Source: Daejeonella sp.
Lineage (GTDB): Bacteria > Bacteroidota > Bacteroidia > Sphingobacteriales > Sphingobacteriaceae
Assembly: GCF_030695525.1 (NCBI RefSeq)
Contig: NZ_JAUYSS010000047.1
Coordinates: 207,898 to 271,897 of the forward strand
Reading direction: 5' to 3'
DNA: 64,000 nt
Below the pieces are notes generated by a model, which ran no database searches, had not been told where the DNA came from, and saw only the letters and a list, made by a program, of their open reading frames with translations. How positions within the stretch are numbered: position 1 is the first letter of the stretch; every line of letters starts with the position of its first letter. A program made the translations under genes and the position numbers. This document shows positions 9,805-18,572 of this stretch, in pieces.

Positions 9805-10215
9805 TCAATGAATTTGAGGTTTTTTATTCCTGCCTGAAAAAAGTATCATCAAAATTGCACCGGAGGCTATTAATGCCCAGCCAATCCATCGGTACTGGAT
9901 CATTCTGCCTGCAACAGCTGCCAGCTTTTTCAATGGAATGAAATTAAAATAATTGCTTACCTTAAAAAATACAGCCCCGAATGTAAAGGTAAGGACCAAT
10001 AGCAAAGTCAATCCGCAAAAACGTAACAAACCTCTTTTATTTCCAGATGCCGCTATTAGTGAAAGTATTGCAAGTGAATAGACAATCGAAGCTAATACCG
10101 TATCAAGATCCCAATAATTCCAGTTACCGATAATTGGGATATGCAGCATCGGCATCATACCACCTGCAATAACCAGAAGAGAACCAAGGATTCCGATGTA
10201 GTTTTTCCAAGTCAT
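9805..10215 (-). CDS. Hypothetical four-helix membrane protein
   Basis: 136-aa protein not recognised. Start taken at ATG 10215 (MTWKNYIGILG); the frame is open further upstream but would run into gldC. About four hydrophobic segments are visible (8-26, 43-60, 67-90, 110-129), with an aromatic loop HIPIIGNWNYWDLD after the first. The C-terminus is short and basic (SGRNKK). It starts 11 bp after the gldC stop, so it is probably cotranscribed with gldC; whether it takes part in gliding or secretion cannot be said. Confidence 0.65.
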   Translation of the reverse strand: MTWKNYIGILGSLLVIAGGMMPMLHIPIIGNWNYWDLDTVLASIVYSLAILSLIAASGNKRGLLRFCGLTLLLVLTFTFGAVFFKVSNYFNFIPLKKLAAVAGRMIQYRWIGWALIASGAILMILFSGRNKKPQIH

Positions 10216-10226
10216 GGCATTTTGAA

Positions 10227-10586
10227 TTAGCCTTTTAGTGCTGATTGTGGATTGTTTCCTTCGGTCAGCTCCATTTTTTCTGCAAAATGAGCACAATAAT
10301 CCCGAAGGTCTTCTACAATTGCTTCTTCTCCGGTAGCACGTAAAAAACTGTCACCCATAGTCTGTAGTGTCTCATAGAAAAATCGCTTCATTTCATCAAC
10401 CGGCATATCTTTGGTCCAAAGGTCAATACGCAGGGAGTTCTTATAGTTATGATCCCATAAAGCAAGCATCATTGATTTAACAGGTAGCGCTTCCTTGTTC
10501 TGTGAGTCTGTAGATTCCCAAAGAATATTTTCAGGTACATTTTGCCCGTCTAGTTCTATGGTAAGTTTTATTTCGGCTTTTTTCAT
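10227..10586 (-). CDS. gldC: Gliding motility-associated protein GldC
   Basis: 119-aa soluble protein matching GldC of Bacteroidota. The conserved stretch LRIDLWTKDMPVDEMKRFF and the later FAEKMEL are characteristic. GldC is needed for or stimulates gliding in Flavobacterium johnsoniae but has no enzymatic motif and is found also in non-gliding relatives. No signal peptide. ATG at 10586, just downstream of a spacer with 7-nt-register repeats. The adjacent membrane protein gene follows by 11 bp. gldB and the type IX secretion genes are not in this window. Confidence 0.88.
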   Translation of the reverse strand: MKKAEIKLTIELDGQNVPENILWESTDSQNKEALPVKSMMLALWDHNYKNSLRIDLWTKDMPVDEMKRFFYETLQTMGDSFLRATGEEAIVEDLRDYCAHFAEKMELTEGNNPQSALKG

Positions 10587-10593
10587 TCTTGAG

Positions 10594-10787
10594 TTGTAAG
10601 TTATAAGTTATAAGTAATTTTTGTGCCAGCCCCAATGAGGTGCTAATTATGGGATTGTATTTTTCTGCGTTTATATTTTAACAGTTACCCGTTACCTGTT
10701 GCCTGTGATCGAATAGTTCATTGTTTATCAGGTTTTAAAAGCCGGTCTCTTCATTCTCAATTCTCAACTGTCAATTGTCAACTGAAA
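10594..10787. repeat. Three heptamer-register repeat runs in one spacer
   Basis: Run 1 (10594-10614): TTGTAAG, TTATAAG, TTATAAG. Run 2 (10682-10709): CAGTTAC, CCGTTAC, CTGTTGC, CTGTGAT. Run 3 (10753-10787): ATTCTCA twice, then ACTGTCA, ATTGTCA, ACTGAAA, overlapping the stop codon of the gene at 10778. Each run keeps exact 7-nt phase while its sequence drifts. Confidence 0.7.
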
Positions 10788-11041
10788 ATATACAATTTAA
10801 TCAATACCATCAAAACAGCCACAAAGATGAGAAATAGAATTTCAATTAACCAAATCCGTTTTAGCTCTGAGATAAACCTACGGAATACCTGATCCGTGAT
10901 AAAACTAAGAATGAGCAGTATAATTAAGGGAATGCTACCTAAGTGACGAAATCCGTTTTCATCCGGAAAGAGGATCAGGTATACAATGCTTACAAGTAAG
11001 AGGGATGAAACTATATTTAGCGGAGTTAAACGCAGCTTCAT
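10778..11041 (-). CDS. Small hypothetical membrane protein
   Basis: 87-aa protein with about three hydrophobic helices (7-25, 34-50, 65-85) separated by short charged loops (PDENGFRH, RRFISELKR). Not recognised. Its ATG overlaps the TGA stop of the DEAD-box helicase (ATGA, 11038-11041), indicating translational coupling. The 3' end runs into a heptamer repeat, so the last codons could be lineage-specific. Confidence 0.65.
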   Translation of the reverse strand: MKLRLTPLNIVSSLLLVSIVYLILFPDENGFRHLGSIPLIILLILSFITDQVFRRFISELKRIWLIEILFLIFVAVLMVLIKLYIFS

Positions 11042-12414
11042 TTTTTCCTGTCTTTTTTGTGAACAGAGTCAAATTTGACACTTTTCTTCCTTCGGGCAGC
11101 ACCGGGTTTGTTATTTCTAACTTTTGCTGTAGGTTCTCCCTTTACTGATTTTACCCCTTTCGAATTTTTAGCCTTTTTCTCATGGAAGGCTCCTTTAAAT
11201 TCGGGATCATCCCTTCGTTTTTGCAGATCAATTTCCCGGGCAATATTCTGACGTTCTTCATATGGTGTATCATCAATGAATACATTTTCGGGCATTTCAG
11301 ATATAGGAATGGTCTGCCGGATCAGTTTTTCAATCTTTTCGACGTAATATTCCTCCGAAGGGCTGCAAAAAGTGATCGCATCGCCCGTTTGAAGAGCACG
11401 ACCGGTACGTCCGATCCGGTGAACATAATCTTCAATGATAATCGGAACATCAAAATTGATGACATGGCTCACATTACTGACATCCAGTCCGCGGGAAGCC
11501 ACATCAGTTGCAACCAGAATCCTGATTTCACCTTCCTTAAAGGCATTGATCGAATTAATCCGGGTGTTTTGTCCCTTATTGGCATGGATAACCCTAACCT
11601 GGTCAACTCCATATCGCCGTTCTAGGAAATGAAAAATATTATCTGCTACCGTTTTTGTTTTACAGAAAACAATAAGACGGGTAAAGTCCTCTGTATCCTT
11701 GAGCAAATGCTGAAGCAGGTTTAGCTTGGTTTTCAGATTTGGAACTTTGTACAAAACCTGGCTTACAGTTGCTGCAGGAGTCGCCTGCTCTGCTACTTCA
11801 ATCACCGTGGGATGTTTCAGAAAATCACCCGAGATCTTATGGACTAATTCACTCATAGTAGCCGAAAACAGCAGGTTCTGACGTTTTCTTGGCACCACTT
11901 CCAGAATACGGTGTATGGAACCAATAAATCCCATGTCCATCATTTTATCGGCTTCATCCATCACCAGAAATTTCAAATTTTGGGTGTTGATGTTTCCTTC
12001 CAGATATAAATCCAGAAATCGGCCCGGGGTTGATATGATAATATCCACTCCCTTTTTCAATTCAGAGATCTGGGTTTTAGGACCTAATCCCCCATAAAGC
12101 ACAACAGTCCGCAGATCAGTATATTTAGCAAATGTTTTCACATTTTCTTCGATCTGCATTGCCAGTTCACGGGTAGGGGCGATAATCAAAGCCCTGGGAT
12201 CATTTCCCTGAGCATATTTCAACTTCATCAGAATTGGCAATACAAAAGCAGCGGTTTTACCGGTTCCGGTTTGTGCGATCCCCATAATATCCTGTCCGGA
12301 TAAGATAGGCATGATCGCTTTTTCCTGTATTGGTGTTGGCAGTGTGTAACCTGCATCCGCAACAGCATTCAGTATTTGCCTGTTCAGCTTGAAATCTTCG
12401 AAGGATAATGACAT
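11038..12414 (-). CDS. DEAD-box ATP-dependent RNA helicase (RhlE-like)
   Basis: 458-aa RNA helicase with two RecA domains. Motifs: Q-motif TPIQ (near 27-30), motif I AQTGTGKT (47-54), Ia PTREL (80-84), motif II DEAD (153-156), motif III SAT (184-186), VATDVASRGLDV (301-312) and motif VI HRIGRTGR (332-339). A lysine/arginine-rich tail from about 395 probably binds RNA. Likely role in ribosome assembly or RNA turnover, by family. ATG at 12414 follows a TACCTTTG box by only 4 nt, so the mRNA may be leaderless. Coupled to a small membrane protein gene. Confidence 0.92.
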   Translation of the reverse strand: MSLSFEDFKLNRQILNAVADAGYTLPTPIQEKAIMPILSGQDIMGIAQTGTGKTAAFVLPILMKLKYAQGNDPRALIIAPTRELAMQIEENVKTFAKYTDLRTVVLYGGLGPKTQISELKKGVDIIISTPGRFLDLYLEGNINTQNLKFLVMDEADKMMDMGFIGSIHRILEVVPRKRQNLLFSATMSELVHKISGDFLKHPTVIEVAEQATPAATVSQVLYKVPNLKTKLNLLQHLLKDTEDFTRLIVFCKTKTVADNIFHFLERRYGVDQVRVIHANKGQNTRINSINAFKEGEIRILVATDVASRGLDVSNVSHVINFDVPIIIEDYVHRIGRTGRALQTGDAITFCSPSEEYYVEKIEKLIRQTIPISEMPENVFIDDTPYEERQNIAREIDLQKRRDDPEFKGAFHEKKAKNSKGVKSVKGEPTAKVRNNKPGAARRKKSVKFDSVHKKDRKK

Positions 12415-12418
12415 TCTG

Positions 12419-12426
12419 CAAAGGTA
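12419..12426 (-). promoter_or_regulatory. -7 box TACCTTTG, 4 nt before helicase ATG
   Basis: Exact match to the Bacteroidota -7 consensus TAnnTTTG on the minus strand. Only CAGA separates it from the ATG, so transcription would begin at or next to the start codon. No convincing -33 element is visible. Confidence 0.5.
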
Positions 12427-12461
12427 GGGATTTGGAATTTAGATTAGGACTTACAGTGTAT

Positions 12462-12559
12462 AGTTGTCCGTTGTCAGTTGCCTGATGTCTGAAAATACTG
12501 CCAATTTCACATCAATGATGCATGTCCTTAATCCTTGTTCCTTATTCTTTGCTCCATTA
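12462..12559. repeat. Composite heptamer-register repeat upstream of pyrC
   Basis: About 14 consecutive 7-nt units: AGTTGTC, CGTTGTC, AGTTGCC, TGATGTC, then drifting units, ending in TCCTTAA, TCCTTGT, TCCTTAT, TCTTTGC, TCCATTA. The whole block is homologous to 16652-16772 upstream of the TPR gene: same order of a GTTGTC/TGATGTC part, an AATACTGC spacer and a CCTTG/TTCTTTG part. It ends about 100 bp before the dihydroorotase ATG. Confidence 0.7.
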
Positions 12560-12663
12560 ATATATTAATTCTAAAATTCAATATTTATTTATCCAAATGC
12601 TGACAAACAACTAAAGAAAATTATTCCGAAATTCGCATATGCTTCTAATCTAAACCTCATATA

Positions 12664-13998
12664 ATGTCCTCAATAATCATCAAATCTGCTACAATTGTTA
12701 ACGAAGGCCGGACATTTATTGGCGATGTTTTCATTAAAGACGGGCTCATTGAACAGATCGGGTCAAGCCTGAATTTGGCAGCGGATAAGGTAATCAATGC
12801 CGAAGGTTTGCACCTTTTCCCGGGATGTATTGATGATCAGGTTCATTTCAGGGAGCCAGGATTAACCCATAAAGCCGATATTTTTACTGAGAGCAGGGCG
12901 GCAATAGCCGGCGGGATAACCTCCTTCATGGAGATGCCCAATACGGTGCCCAATACCCTGACACAACAATTGCTTGAAGATAAATATCAAATCGCAGCGA
13001 AAACCTCCGCAGGTAATTATTCTTTCTTTATGGGAGCAGGGAATGATAACCTTGATGAAGTGTTAAAAACAGATCCCAAAAATGTCTGTGGAATCAAAGT
13101 TTTTATGGGGTCTTCAACAGGTAATATGTTGGTGGATAATGAAAAGACTTTGGATGGGATCTTTAGCCGGACACCCATGCTGGTCGCAACTCATTGTGAA
13201 GATGAGGCTACCATCCGGGCAAATGCAGAGCGTTTCAAACTTCAATATGGAGATAATTTAACACCCGAAATGCATCCGCTGATCCGAAATGCTGAAGCTT
13301 GTTTTATTTCAAGCTCTTTAGCTGTCGGACTTGCAAAAAAGTACAATACCCGTTTGCATATTCTACACATTTCTACCGCAATAGAGACTTCTCTTTTTGA
13401 TAATTCGATTCCTCTCGAAAAAAAGAGGATTACCTCTGAAGCCTGTATTCATCACTTGTGGTTTTCAGATGCCGATTATGCTAAAAAAGGAAATTGGATC
13501 AAATGGAACCCGGCTATAAAAACTGCTGCCGACCGGGATGAAATATTTAAAGCGGTATTGGATGATCGGATTGATGTTATAGCCACAGATCATGCACCGC
13601 ATACCATTGAAGAAAAATCACAGCCTTATTCCACAGCACCATCCGGCGGACCATTAGTGCAGCATGCATTGGTAGCCATGCTGGAATTTTACAAGCAGGG
13701 TAAAATTTCTCTGGAGAAAATTGTTGAAAAAATGGCTCATAGTCCGGCAATCTGTTTTCAGGTTGAGAATCGCGGATTTATCCGTGAAGGCTATTGGGCC
13801 GATCTGGTATTAGTTGATCTCAATAAGCGATCAACTGTGAGCAGAGCAAATGTGCTTTCTAAATGTGGCTGGAGCCCATTCGAGGGACAAACATTTGCTT
13901 CTACAGTTATAAGTACTATAATATCCGGGAACCTGGTGTACGATAACGGCAAAATATTTGATGGGGTGTATGGAAAAAGGTTGGTGTTTAACCGATAA
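12664..13998 (+). CDS. pyrC: Dihydroorotase (class I-like amidohydrolase)
   Basis: 444-aa metal-dependent amidohydrolase for pyrimidine synthesis (carbamoyl-aspartate to dihydroorotate). Visible: IDDQVHFREPG (56-66), carboxylatable K145 in CGIKVFMG, H177 in ATHCED, H235 in LHILHIST and D309 in ATDHAPHT. The first metal-ligand His of HxH is Gln (Q59-V60-H61), a change I believe is common in Bacteroidota homologues, so it need not mean inactivity. Allantoinase or hydantoinase is the alternative, but GxFMEMPNT and the REPG arginine favour dihydroorotase. The stop codon lies inside the 13997-14040 palindrome. Confidence 0.85.
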   Translation: MSSIIIKSATIVNEGRTFIGDVFIKDGLIEQIGSSLNLAADKVINAEGLHLFPGCIDDQVHFREPGLTHKADIFTESRAAIAGGITSFMEMPNTVPNTLTQQLLEDKYQIAAKTSAGNYSFFMGAGNDNLDEVLKTDPKNVCGIKVFMGSSTGNMLVDNEKTLDGIFSRTPMLVATHCEDEATIRANAERFKLQYGDNLTPEMHPLIRNAEACFISSSLAVGLAKKYNTRLHILHISTAIETSLFDNSIPLEKKRITSEACIHHLWFSDADYAKKGNWIKWNPAIKTAADRDEIFKAVLDDRIDVIATDHAPHTIEEKSQPYSTAPSGGPLVQHALVAMLEFYKQGKISLEKIVEKMAHSPAICFQVENRGFIREGYWADLVLVDLNKRSTVSRANVLSKCGWSPFEGQTFASTVISTIISGNLVYDNGKIFDGVYGKRLVFNR

Positions 13999-14040
13999 GT
14001 TTAGGCTGACAGGGTTTTAAAACCCTGTCAGCCTAAACTT
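13997..14040. repeat. 44-bp perfect palindrome between convergent stop codons
   Basis: Two 22-nt arms with no spacer, core GGCTGACAGGGTTTT. It overlaps the TAA of pyrC at one end and the TAA of the DinB-like gene at the other, so it fills the whole spacer. It could act as a bidirectional transcript end although there is no T-run. Related to 4498-4530 by its core only. Confidence 0.85.
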
Positions 14041-14533
14041 AGCCTTTTTCTCTTAAAAACATAATGAAATCACTTGCCGACTGGTCGGTATAGCCCACAT
14101 GCCTTAGAATACACATCACTTGTCCACGGTGAAAAGTTGAATGATTCATGCAATGAAGGATGATTTCCGCATTGTTCTGGCTAAAAGTTTTTCCCTTTAA
14201 ATTGATATACTCTGTACTGGAAAGAAAGAATTCATCATCCTTTCCTGAAATCAGTTCAATAAAATCTGCCGAATTGGTTCTGATTGTTGCACAAATATTG
14301 GCAAAGCTTCCGGCAACATCCAGATTATGCATATGGGGAATATTTTTTCCGTTCAGGCGGGCCAGCCAGGTTTGCTCAGCATCTGCAATATGTAGGATTA
14401 CATTTTTGATGGTCTGATATTCCGCTTTTTTATTATCAACGATACCAGGCTCATCAACCCCTGACAGATAATTGCACATTTTCTCATTCGCCCAATGATT
14501 GTATTGCAGGTAATTTAATAGAAGTGATTTCAT
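14039..14533 (-). CDS. DinB/YfiT-like four-helix-bundle protein
   Basis: 164-aa protein of the DinB-like superfamily of putative metal-dependent enzymes. Likely metal ligands are the histidines in ILHIADAEQTW (near 48) and in HSTFHRGQV (near 131-135), and a conserved YNHWANEKM lies at 11-19. Members include bacillithiol/mycothiol S-transferases and damage-inducible proteins of unknown function, so the reaction is not assigned. Convergent with pyrC, divergent from hscA. Confidence 0.75.
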   Translation of the reverse strand: MKSLLLNYLQYNHWANEKMCNYLSGVDEPGIVDNKKAEYQTIKNVILHIADAEQTWLARLNGKNIPHMHNLDVAGSFANICATIRTNSADFIELISGKDDEFFLSSTEYINLKGKTFSQNNAEIILHCMNHSTFHRGQVMCILRHVGYTDQSASDFIMFLREKG

Positions 14534-14660
14534 ATTCGATAGGTTATTTTAAAAATACGATTATTTAAATAATAAAAGCCCCATGCATTCTTAAAAACTA
14601 ATCAGATTGTAATAAAATGCCAAATTGGAGCTAATAGTTCCTTATTGTGGCTAAACTGCA

Positions 14661-14668
14661 TACCTTTG
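14661..14668 (+). promoter_or_regulatory. -7 box TACCTTTG upstream of hscA
   Basis: Exact TAnnTTTG match 19 nt upstream of the chosen hscA ATG, giving a short leader of about a dozen bases. No clear -33 TTTG at the usual spacing. Confidence 0.5.
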
Positions 14669-14687
14669 CGCCTTGTTGAAAGCAATT

Positions 14688-16538
14688 ATGGCTAAAGTTT
14701 CTATTAATATTGCAACCGGTTCTGTTCAGAAAGAGGAAATAATTGTTGGGATTGACCTTGGAACAACAAATAGTCTTGTCGCATTTATTAATCCTGAAGG
14801 TAATCCACAGGTAATAAATGATACGGGTAAGGGTGTGCTCGTACCATCAGTAGTTCATTTCCCGTCTGAGGGTGGACTTATAGTTGGAAATGAAGCGAAG
14901 GAGTTTTTAATTTCGGATCCTCAAAATACAATCTTTTCAGTAAAACGGCTTCTAGGTCGCTCGTTTAAAGATATTCAGCAGCATAGCGATTTATTCTCCT
15001 ATAAAATTATTGACGACGACAGTGAAAGTCTGGTTAAGATTAAGGCAGGAGACAAATATTTTACCCCGATTGAACTGTCAGGAATGATCCTGAAGGAGTT
15101 AAAGGAAAGAGCTGAGCATGCTTTAAAAACCACAGTTAACCGTGCGGTGATTACTGTTCCGGCTTATTTTAATGATAGCCAGCGTCAGGCAACCCGCGAT
15201 GCAGGTAAACTCGCCGGACTGGATGTATTACGCATCGTTAATGAACCAACAGCCGCAAGTCTGGCCTATGGTATCGGCCTTGATCCGGAAGAAGAAAAAA
15301 TCATTGCGGTCTATGATTTGGGTGGTGGCACATTCGATGTTTCTATTTTAAAAATACAGAACGGAATTTTTGAAGTTCTTTCAACCAATGGAGATACGTT
15401 TTTAGGGGGAGATGATTTTGATCGGGCAATTGTCAATTACTGGATAGAGCAGAATGAGTTGGGAGACAGGGCAAAGGATTCTTCAATTAGTCAGGCGCTG
15501 CGTTTGAAAGCCGAAGAGGCAAAAAAAGCACTCACTACTCAGAATATCTTTAATGATGTTGTTGAGAACATACCTTGTGCCATTACAAAACAGAAATTTG
15601 AAGAGCTAATTCTTTCCCGTGTTGAGCAAACCATAACTTGCTGTCGTAATGCTTTAAAAGATGCAGGCCTCAGTATAGCAGATATTCAGGAAGTTGTTAT
15701 GGTTGGGGGCTCCACCCGTACACCACTGGTAAAACAGAAGGTTGCCGAATTTTTTGAGAAGGAGGTTCATGATCAGATTAATCCGGATGAGGTTGTGGCA
15801 TTAGGTGCTGCGATACAGTCGGATATCCTCGCCGGAAATAGAAAAGATATCTTACTGTTGGATGTTACCCCACTTTCATTGGGGATTGAAACCATGGGAG
15901 GACTCATGGATGTGATCATCCCAAGAAACGCAAAAGTACCCGCTAAAGCAGGAAGACAATATACTACTTCCATTGACGGTCAAATCAATATGAAAATTTC
16001 TGTTTTTCAGGGTGAGCGGGATCTTGTAACTGAGAACCGGAAGCTGGCCGAATTTGACCTGAAAGGAATTCCCGCAATGCCTGCAGGTTTTCCAAAGGTG
16101 GATATTAATTTCAGATTAAATGCAGATGGAATCCTTAAGGTTGAGGCAGTTGAATTGCGTTCAGGTGTAAAACAGGAGGTTGAAGTGAAACCTAGCTATG
16201 GGCTTACAGATGAACAGGTAGAGAAAATGCTGATTGACAGTATTGAAAATGCTAAGGATGATGTAAGCCGGAGAATGCTGATAGAAGCCCGTACCGAGGG
16301 AGATCAAATGGTTTATACTGTAGAACGCTTTTTGAAAAAAAATACTGAACAGGTTTCTGAACAGGAAAAAGAGGATACACTAAAATTAATCGGGATACTC
16401 AAATCAGCTCTGGGTTCAGGGGATAAAGACCTGATCCATAAAAGTATTGATGAGCTCAATGAATTTACCCGGCCATTTGCTGAGAGACTGATGAATACTG
16501 CAATTTCTTCTGCAATGAAGGGGAAAGCGATAGAGTAG
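14688..16538 (+). CDS. hscA: Fe-S assembly Hsp70 chaperone HscA-like
   Basis: 616-aa Hsp70-family ATPase, the same length as E. coli HscA. Nucleotide-binding domain begins at [11 protein letters not shown] (19-29), has [11 protein letters not shown] and the [12 protein letters not shown] signature, followed by a substrate-binding domain and lid. The N-terminal extension before GIDLGTT ([14 protein letters not shown]) and the size differ from canonical DnaK (about 635-640 aa with a C-terminal EVD tail). HscA delivers IscU-bound clusters; ferredoxin and IscX genes lie 20 kb away in this window. ATG 14688 preferred over an upstream in-frame TTG at 14673. Confidence 0.85.
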   Translation: MAKVSINIATGSVQKEEIIVGIDLGTTNSLVAFINPEGNPQVINDTGKGVLVPSVVHFPSEGGLIVGNEAKEFLISDPQNTIFSVKRLLGRSFKDIQQHSDLFSYKIIDDDSESLVKIKAGDKYFTPIELSGMILKELKERAEHALKTTVNRAVITVPAYFNDSQRQATRDAGKLAGLDVLRIVNEPTAASLAYGIGLDPEEEKIIAVYDLGGGTFDVSILKIQNGIFEVLSTNGDTFLGGDDFDRAIVNYWIEQNELGDRAKDSSISQALRLKAEEAKKALTTQNIFNDVVENIPCAITKQKFEELILSRVEQTITCCRNALKDAGLSIADIQEVVMVGGSTRTPLVKQKVAEFFEKEVHDQINPDEVVALGAAIQSDILAGNRKDILLLDVTPLSLGIETMGGLMDVIIPRNAKVPAKAGRQYTTSIDGQINMKISVFQGERDLVTENRKLAEFDLKGIPAMPAGFPKVDINFRLNADGILKVEAVELRSGVKQEVEVKPSYGLTDEQVEKMLIDSIENAKDDVSRRMLIEARTEGDQMVYTVERFLKKNTEQVSEQEKEDTLKLIGILKSALGSGDKDLIHKSIDELNEFTRPFAERLMNTAISSAMKGKAIE

Positions 16539-16651
16539 TTTTCTTAGTTCTTAGTTATTTGTTAAATTTTAGGATGATTTTGTATTAGTCAAATCCTTGA
16601 TTACAAAATTTTAAATGAACCAGGATTCAGTCTTGATTTTTGATACTCTAA

Positions 16652-16772
16652 AGTTGTCAGTTGTCTGATGGCAGATTTCAGAGGTCTGATTTCAGAGGTC
16701 TGATGAAATACTGCTAGTTTGAAATTTTAATTATTGTCCTGAATCTTGGCTCATAATTCTTTGTTCTATTAA
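16652..16772. repeat. Composite heptamer-register repeat upstream of TPR gene
   Basis: Begins AGTTGTC, AGTTGTC, TGATGGC, AGATTTC, AGAGGTC, TGATTTC, AGAGGTC, TGATGAA in perfect 7-nt phase, then AATACTGC, then a block with GTCCTGAATCTTGG and ATTCTTTG. Homologous to 12462-12559 in the same order and orientation relative to the downstream gene. The rest of the 16539-16809 spacer shows nothing else recognisable apart from the SD of the next gene. Confidence 0.7.
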
Positions 16773-16809
16773 CTCTATTGAATAATTAATCAATTTTGGA
16801 GGGTTTTCC

Positions 16810-17952
16810 ATGAGAATCATAGTCTTACTAGCAATTTTACTTTTTTCATCTAAAATTTCTGCCCAGAACACAGCCTCGGAAAATTTACTGATACTGGAGC
16901 TTTTGCAGAATCAGCGCTATGACGAAGCAGCAGAAACTCTGAAGAAAACCTATCCCGAGCCCATTTCAGATGTCAGGATTCTTTCCAGAATTGGCTACAG
17001 TTTGAGGATGGCTGGTAAATTATCTGAGGCAGAAAATTATTATCTGCGTATTCTTGAACAGGATCCAGCTGAAATCTCCTCCCTTTTCAGCATGGCAGGT
17101 ATTAGTCAGCGCAAGGGTAATTTTTTAAAAGCAAAGGAATATTATAAACAGATTTTAGCAAGTGATAGTACTAATTTCTCAGTATATAAGCAATTGAGTG
17201 ATATGATCGAATCTTCTGAGGGACTTGTTTTTGCAACACCCTATCTTCATAAAGCGAATAGCCTTAATTCTTCCGACGGAGATATTGCCTACAGTTATTC
17301 TAAAGTTCTGAAAGATATGAAACAGTTCGAATCTGCAGCAAAAGTACTTGATAAAGCTATCCAGGCAGATTCTACGAATCTGATTCTGCTAAGAGGTAAG
17401 GCTGAATTAGCCTATGCAATGAAAGACTGGAATGGTGTACTGGAAATATGCACTGAAATTATCAAAGGAGGTGATCGTAGTGCAAATATTCTCAAAATGC
17501 TCGGGGAAGCATATTATTCAATTGGAAAATATCAGCAGGCAATTGATATTCTGGAAGGTATGGAAGCTAATGATATGAAGACTGAATCGACCCTGTATTT
17601 CATTGCAATGAGTTATAAGGCGCTCAAGAACTACAATAAATCAGTTGATTATCTCAATAAAACCATTAAAGAATCAATTTCGCCAAACACGGCTGGATAT
17701 TATGCGCAAAAAGGGGATGTGCTTGAAAAAAGTCAATTGAACAGGCAGTCGCTCGAAGCCTATCAGAAAAGCCTCTTCTTTGATAGTAAGCCTTTGACCC
17801 TGTATACAATCGCTATAATTTACGATCAGAAACTGAAACAGCCTAAAGCCGCTTTAAGCTATTACAGAAGTTATATCAATTCAAAACCTCCCGCAGAGCA
17901 GAAGGCTTATATTGAGTATTGCAATTACCGGATTTCTCAGTTGAGTAAATAA
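16810..17952 (+). CDS. Secreted tetratricopeptide repeat protein
   Basis: 380-aa protein with a signal peptide (about 1-18, ending ISAQ) and some eight TPR-like helical hairpins, for example GKLSEAENYYLRILEQDP and GKYQQAIDIL. TPR domains mediate protein-protein contacts; the protein is probably periplasmic. It has an unusually clear Shine-Dalgarno GGAGGG (16798-16803) 6 nt before ATG, rare in this window. Ended by a strong terminator. Partner proteins unknown. Confidence 0.85.
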   Translation: MRIIVLLAILLFSSKISAQNTASENLLILELLQNQRYDEAAETLKKTYPEPISDVRILSRIGYSLRMAGKLSEAENYYLRILEQDPAEISSLFSMAGISQRKGNFLKAKEYYKQILASDSTNFSVYKQLSDMIESSEGLVFATPYLHKANSLNSSDGDIAYSYSKVLKDMKQFESAAKVLDKAIQADSTNLILLRGKAELAYAMKDWNGVLEICTEIIKGGDRSANILKMLGEAYYSIGKYQQAIDILEGMEANDMKTESTLYFIAMSYKALKNYNKSVDYLNKTIKESISPNTAGYYAQKGDVLEKSQLNRQSLEAYQKSLFFDSKPLTLYTIAIIYDQKLKQPKAALSYYRSYINSKPPAEQKAYIEYCNYRISQLSK

Positions 17953-17956
17953 TATG

Positions 17957-18017
17957 AACTCATCAGATAATTATCAGGGCTAAATTGCCTGATCCAATTA
18001 TATGATGAGTTTTTTTT
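17957..18017 (+). terminator. Rho-independent terminator of TPR gene
   Basis: Nested stem: outer AACTCATCA/TGATGAGTT (17957-17965 with 18003-18011), inner ATCAGG/CCTGAT, followed by a T-run. It begins 4 bp after the stop codon; the T-run overlaps the end of the convergent 103-aa gene. Confidence 0.9.
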
Positions 18018-18327
18018 AATTTTTTGCTCCGCCTTCCAATGCTTCCCTTATCGCTTCCTGTTCTTTCAGTCCTTCAATATTGTTCTTCTTGCCATAAACA
18101 TCTTTTGATTCTTCAAAGCTGATTAAGATCTCAGCGATTTTATCAAGATTATCAGCAACATTCTGGTGCATTACGGGAAGTATCCGCTCAAGAGTTTTGT
18201 TTCCAAGGTCATAATTGTCGATCTCAATTTTGCCTATCTTTTGAACGAGTGCAGTCTGACTGTTTTTCAGATCTTCCAGTTCGTTCGTAATTTTCTCCAT
18301 CAACTCAAATTTTTTCAACTTATCCAT
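18016..18327 (-). CDS. Hypothetical coiled-coil protein
   Basis: 103-aa, highly charged, predicted mostly helical with heptad-like spacing of hydrophobics (MEKITNELEDLKNSQTALVQ). No signal peptide, no membrane segment, no motif recognised. Monocistronic. Its upstream region carries a partial copy of the three-copy hairpin element (18390-18471), which may be part of its leader. Confidence 0.6.
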   Translation of the reverse strand: MDKLKKFELMEKITNELEDLKNSQTALVQKIGKIEIDNYDLGNKTLERILPVMHQNVADNLDKIAEILISFEESKDVYGKKNNIEGLKEQEAIREALEGGAKN

Positions 18328-18389
18328 AGTATTCTATTATTTTAATTAATTACTTTTTTAGAGCAATTATGCTGCCACTAATTTTCGAA

Positions 18390-18471
18390 AAATTACCAAC
18401 AGCCGGAAGATACCTCCTCCGGCAAGGTTTATTTTACTGGCAGCTGTTTTTCATAGGGACTGGAAGCCCGA
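18390..18471 (-). repeat. Three-copy hairpin element, copy C (partial)
   Basis: On the minus strand this carries the conserved string GTAAAATAAACCTTGCC followed by a stem GCCGGA/TCCGGC around a GGAGGTATCT loop, preceded by CGGGCTTCC and ATGAAAAACAGCT. It matches the first halves of copies at 24275-24560 and 50712-50925; the second half is missing. It starts about 63 bp upstream of the 103-aa gene, same direction. No other structure in 18328-18572. Confidence 0.7.
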
Positions 18472-18572
18472 CAAAAGGATAATATGCAATTTGATGTATA
18501 CCCCGGTGGCCAATTTAAACTATGCTCAAGAAATTTTATGTAATTGGAGACACCACACGTACGTATTTTGTC

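Noticed and set aside
14688-16538. Canonical DnaK
   Set aside because: Length 616 aa, N-terminal extension and missing EVD-type tail fit HscA better; grpE and dnaJ are far away.
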